Positions 5,045-5,916 of a stretch of 5,916 nt of DNA are shown here, one piece after another. Within the stretch, counting starts at the first letter, position 1. Every line of letters starts with the position of its first letter. The notes under the pieces were generated by a model, which worked only from the letters and a program-made list of their open reading frames with translations, was not told where the DNA came from and did no database searches. The DNA is taken from assembly GCA_034440595.1 (NCBI GenBank), contig JAWXCH010000553.1, forward strand, positions 1 through 5,916, in the 5' to 3' direction. The stretch is from JAWXCH01 sp034440595. GTDB lineage: Bacteria > Planctomycetota > Planctomycetia > Pirellulales > JALHPA01. The translations under genes were made by a program, and so were the position numbers.

Positions 5045-5916
5045 CTAAATAAACAACCATGCATTCGCCGCCAAGATCGGCAGTAGGATGCAGACGCTGT
5101 ACACGATGTACCCTAGGAAGCTCGGCATCTGTACGCCCGATTTTTCGGCAATGCTTTTCACCATGAAGTTCGGCCCGTTGCCGATGTAGGTCATCGCTCC
5201 CATGCAGACCGAGCCTAAGCTGATACCGATGAGCAGCGAAACGGCAACTCCGGCCATTTGCGGAGCGTCCGCCCAATTTTGAGCCGTTTCGACCTGTGCT
5301 ACTTTGAAGAACACCAGATAGGTTGGCGCATTGTCCAGCACGGCAGAAAGTGAGCCAGACACCCAGAAAAATTTCTGCGGCGAATTCAGTCCCAGCTCGG
5401 CACCGCGTGCTTTGACAATCTCCAGCGCCGGGCCCATGGTCAAAAAGATTCCGATAAACAGCACAGCAACTTCGACAATCGGCACATAGTCAAACGAATT
5501 GGCATTCCGCACCTGTTGCGAACCCCCCAACAGCGAGACCAGCACCAAAAACAACATTACGATTTCGCGCATGAACGGCCAGGGATGCCAGTCGGTGCCG
5601 GGCAGGGTCTTGCCAGGATCTAACAATGCCACGGCCAGAATGACCCCGAACAAAAGCGGCAGGTTGAGCTTTATTCCAGAAAAACGAAGCGCATGCACGC
5701 GAGTCTCATCGGTAGCTATGTCACGAACTGTCTCTTTGGGATAGGAATAGAAATGATCCCACAGGAAATATACCCCCAGCAACATACCATTCACAAATAG
5801 CCAGCTTGGCCAGAGGCTGAGCGTCCAAAAGAAATCAACGCCATTCAGGTAACCGAGAAACAGTGGCGGATCACCAATCGGCAGCAGCAAGCCGCCGCAG
5901 TTGCACACAATAAAAA
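5045..5916 (-). CDS. CitMHS_2 / NhaD-like membrane ion transporter, 5' end missing
   Basis: The C-terminal 289 residues of a polytopic transporter; the gene enters from the right edge, so its start is outside the window. The GTG at 5908 is an internal valine codon, since conserved sequence (FIV) already precedes CNCGG. Family signatures, numbered within the fragment: CNCGGLLLPIGDPP (4-17), a re-entrant-loop-type motif of the ion-transporter (IT) superfamily; SGSLSAVLDNAPTYL (186-200), its second-half counterpart; and TYIGNGPNFM (242-251). Membrane segments lie near 31-52, 82-98, 116-130, 143-161, 183-206, 220-241 and 263-288. The protein ends NAWLFI, and TAG is at 5047-5045. Such planctomycete and chlamydial proteins are usually named sodium:proton antiporter or putative citrate transporter; the substrate cannot be read from sequence. 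The gene converges on the ThuA-like gene across a repeat-filled gap. No intrinsic terminator with a T run was seen after it; hairpin 4 is the nearest structure. Confidence 0.85.
   Translation of the reverse strand, partial: FIVCNCGGLLLPIGDPPLFLGYLNGVDFFWTLSLWPSWLFVNGMLLGVYFLWDHFYSYPKETVRDIATDETRVHALRFSGIKLNLPLLFGVILAVALLDPGKTLPGTDWHPWPFMREIVMLFLVLVSLLGGSQQVRNANSFDYVPIVEVAVLFIGIFLTMGPALEIVKARGAELGLNSPQKFFWVSGSLSAVLDNAPTYLVFFKVAQVETAQNWADAPQMAGVAVSLLIGISLGSVCMGAMTYIGNGPNFMVKSIAEKSGVQMPSFLGYIVYSVCILLPILAANAWLFI

Noticed and set aside
4995..5276. A 93-codon - strand open frame overlapping the transporter
   Set aside because: It is another frame of the transporter C-terminus, which has clear conserved motifs and membrane segments in its own frame.
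5906..5908. GTG at 5908 as the transporter start
   Set aside because: The codon encodes the valine of a conserved FIVCNCGG-type motif in the middle of the family, and the frame stays open to the window edge, so the gene is truncated by the window.

Overview
The window looks like chromosomal DNA of a planctomycete, most likely of the Pirellulales type. The evidence is a ThuA-family secreted protein of the GGCCH / HCAMH subgroup that I associate with planctomycetes, a CitMHS_2-like ion transporter of a kind common there, moderately high G+C by eye, and a repeat-rich gap between converging genes. This assignment comes from recognising protein families, not from a search.

Layout. A two-component system comes first on the + strand: a PhoB/PhoP-class response regulator (127-813, or from a TTG at 97) and a PhoR-class membrane histidine kinase (816-2654). 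Only 2 bases separate them, and the kinase's ribosome binding site lies inside the regulator gene. After 49 bases comes a site-2 protease family intramembrane metalloprotease (2704-3729). A terminator-like hairpin and then a strong Shine-Dalgarno sequence precede a secreted ThuA-domain protein (3788-4582). On the - strand, running off the right edge, is the C-terminal part of a polytopic CitMHS_2/NhaD-like transporter (5045-5916).

How the genes relate. The regulator and kinase form a complete sensor-to-DNA pathway whose domain plan matches phosphate-starvation systems. No pst, phoU or phosphatase gene is present, so the phosphate role is inferred from family only. The protease may be co-transcribed with the pair or have its own, possibly leaderless, transcript. 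The ThuA protein and the transporter show no functional link to the regulators.

The most unusual part is the 462-base gap between the convergent thuA-like and transporter genes (4583-5044). It contains an intrinsic terminator, a degenerate CGCAGAG tandem element, and four hairpins with 3-base loops in alternating orientation. Each hairpin is associated with a GTAG tetranucleotide. Two of them (4885-4909 and 4974-4998) are inverted copies of one 25-base element whose stems differ by compensated base changes. This resembles a REP/BIME-type mosaic. No transposase is visible, and no clearly new protein system is present.
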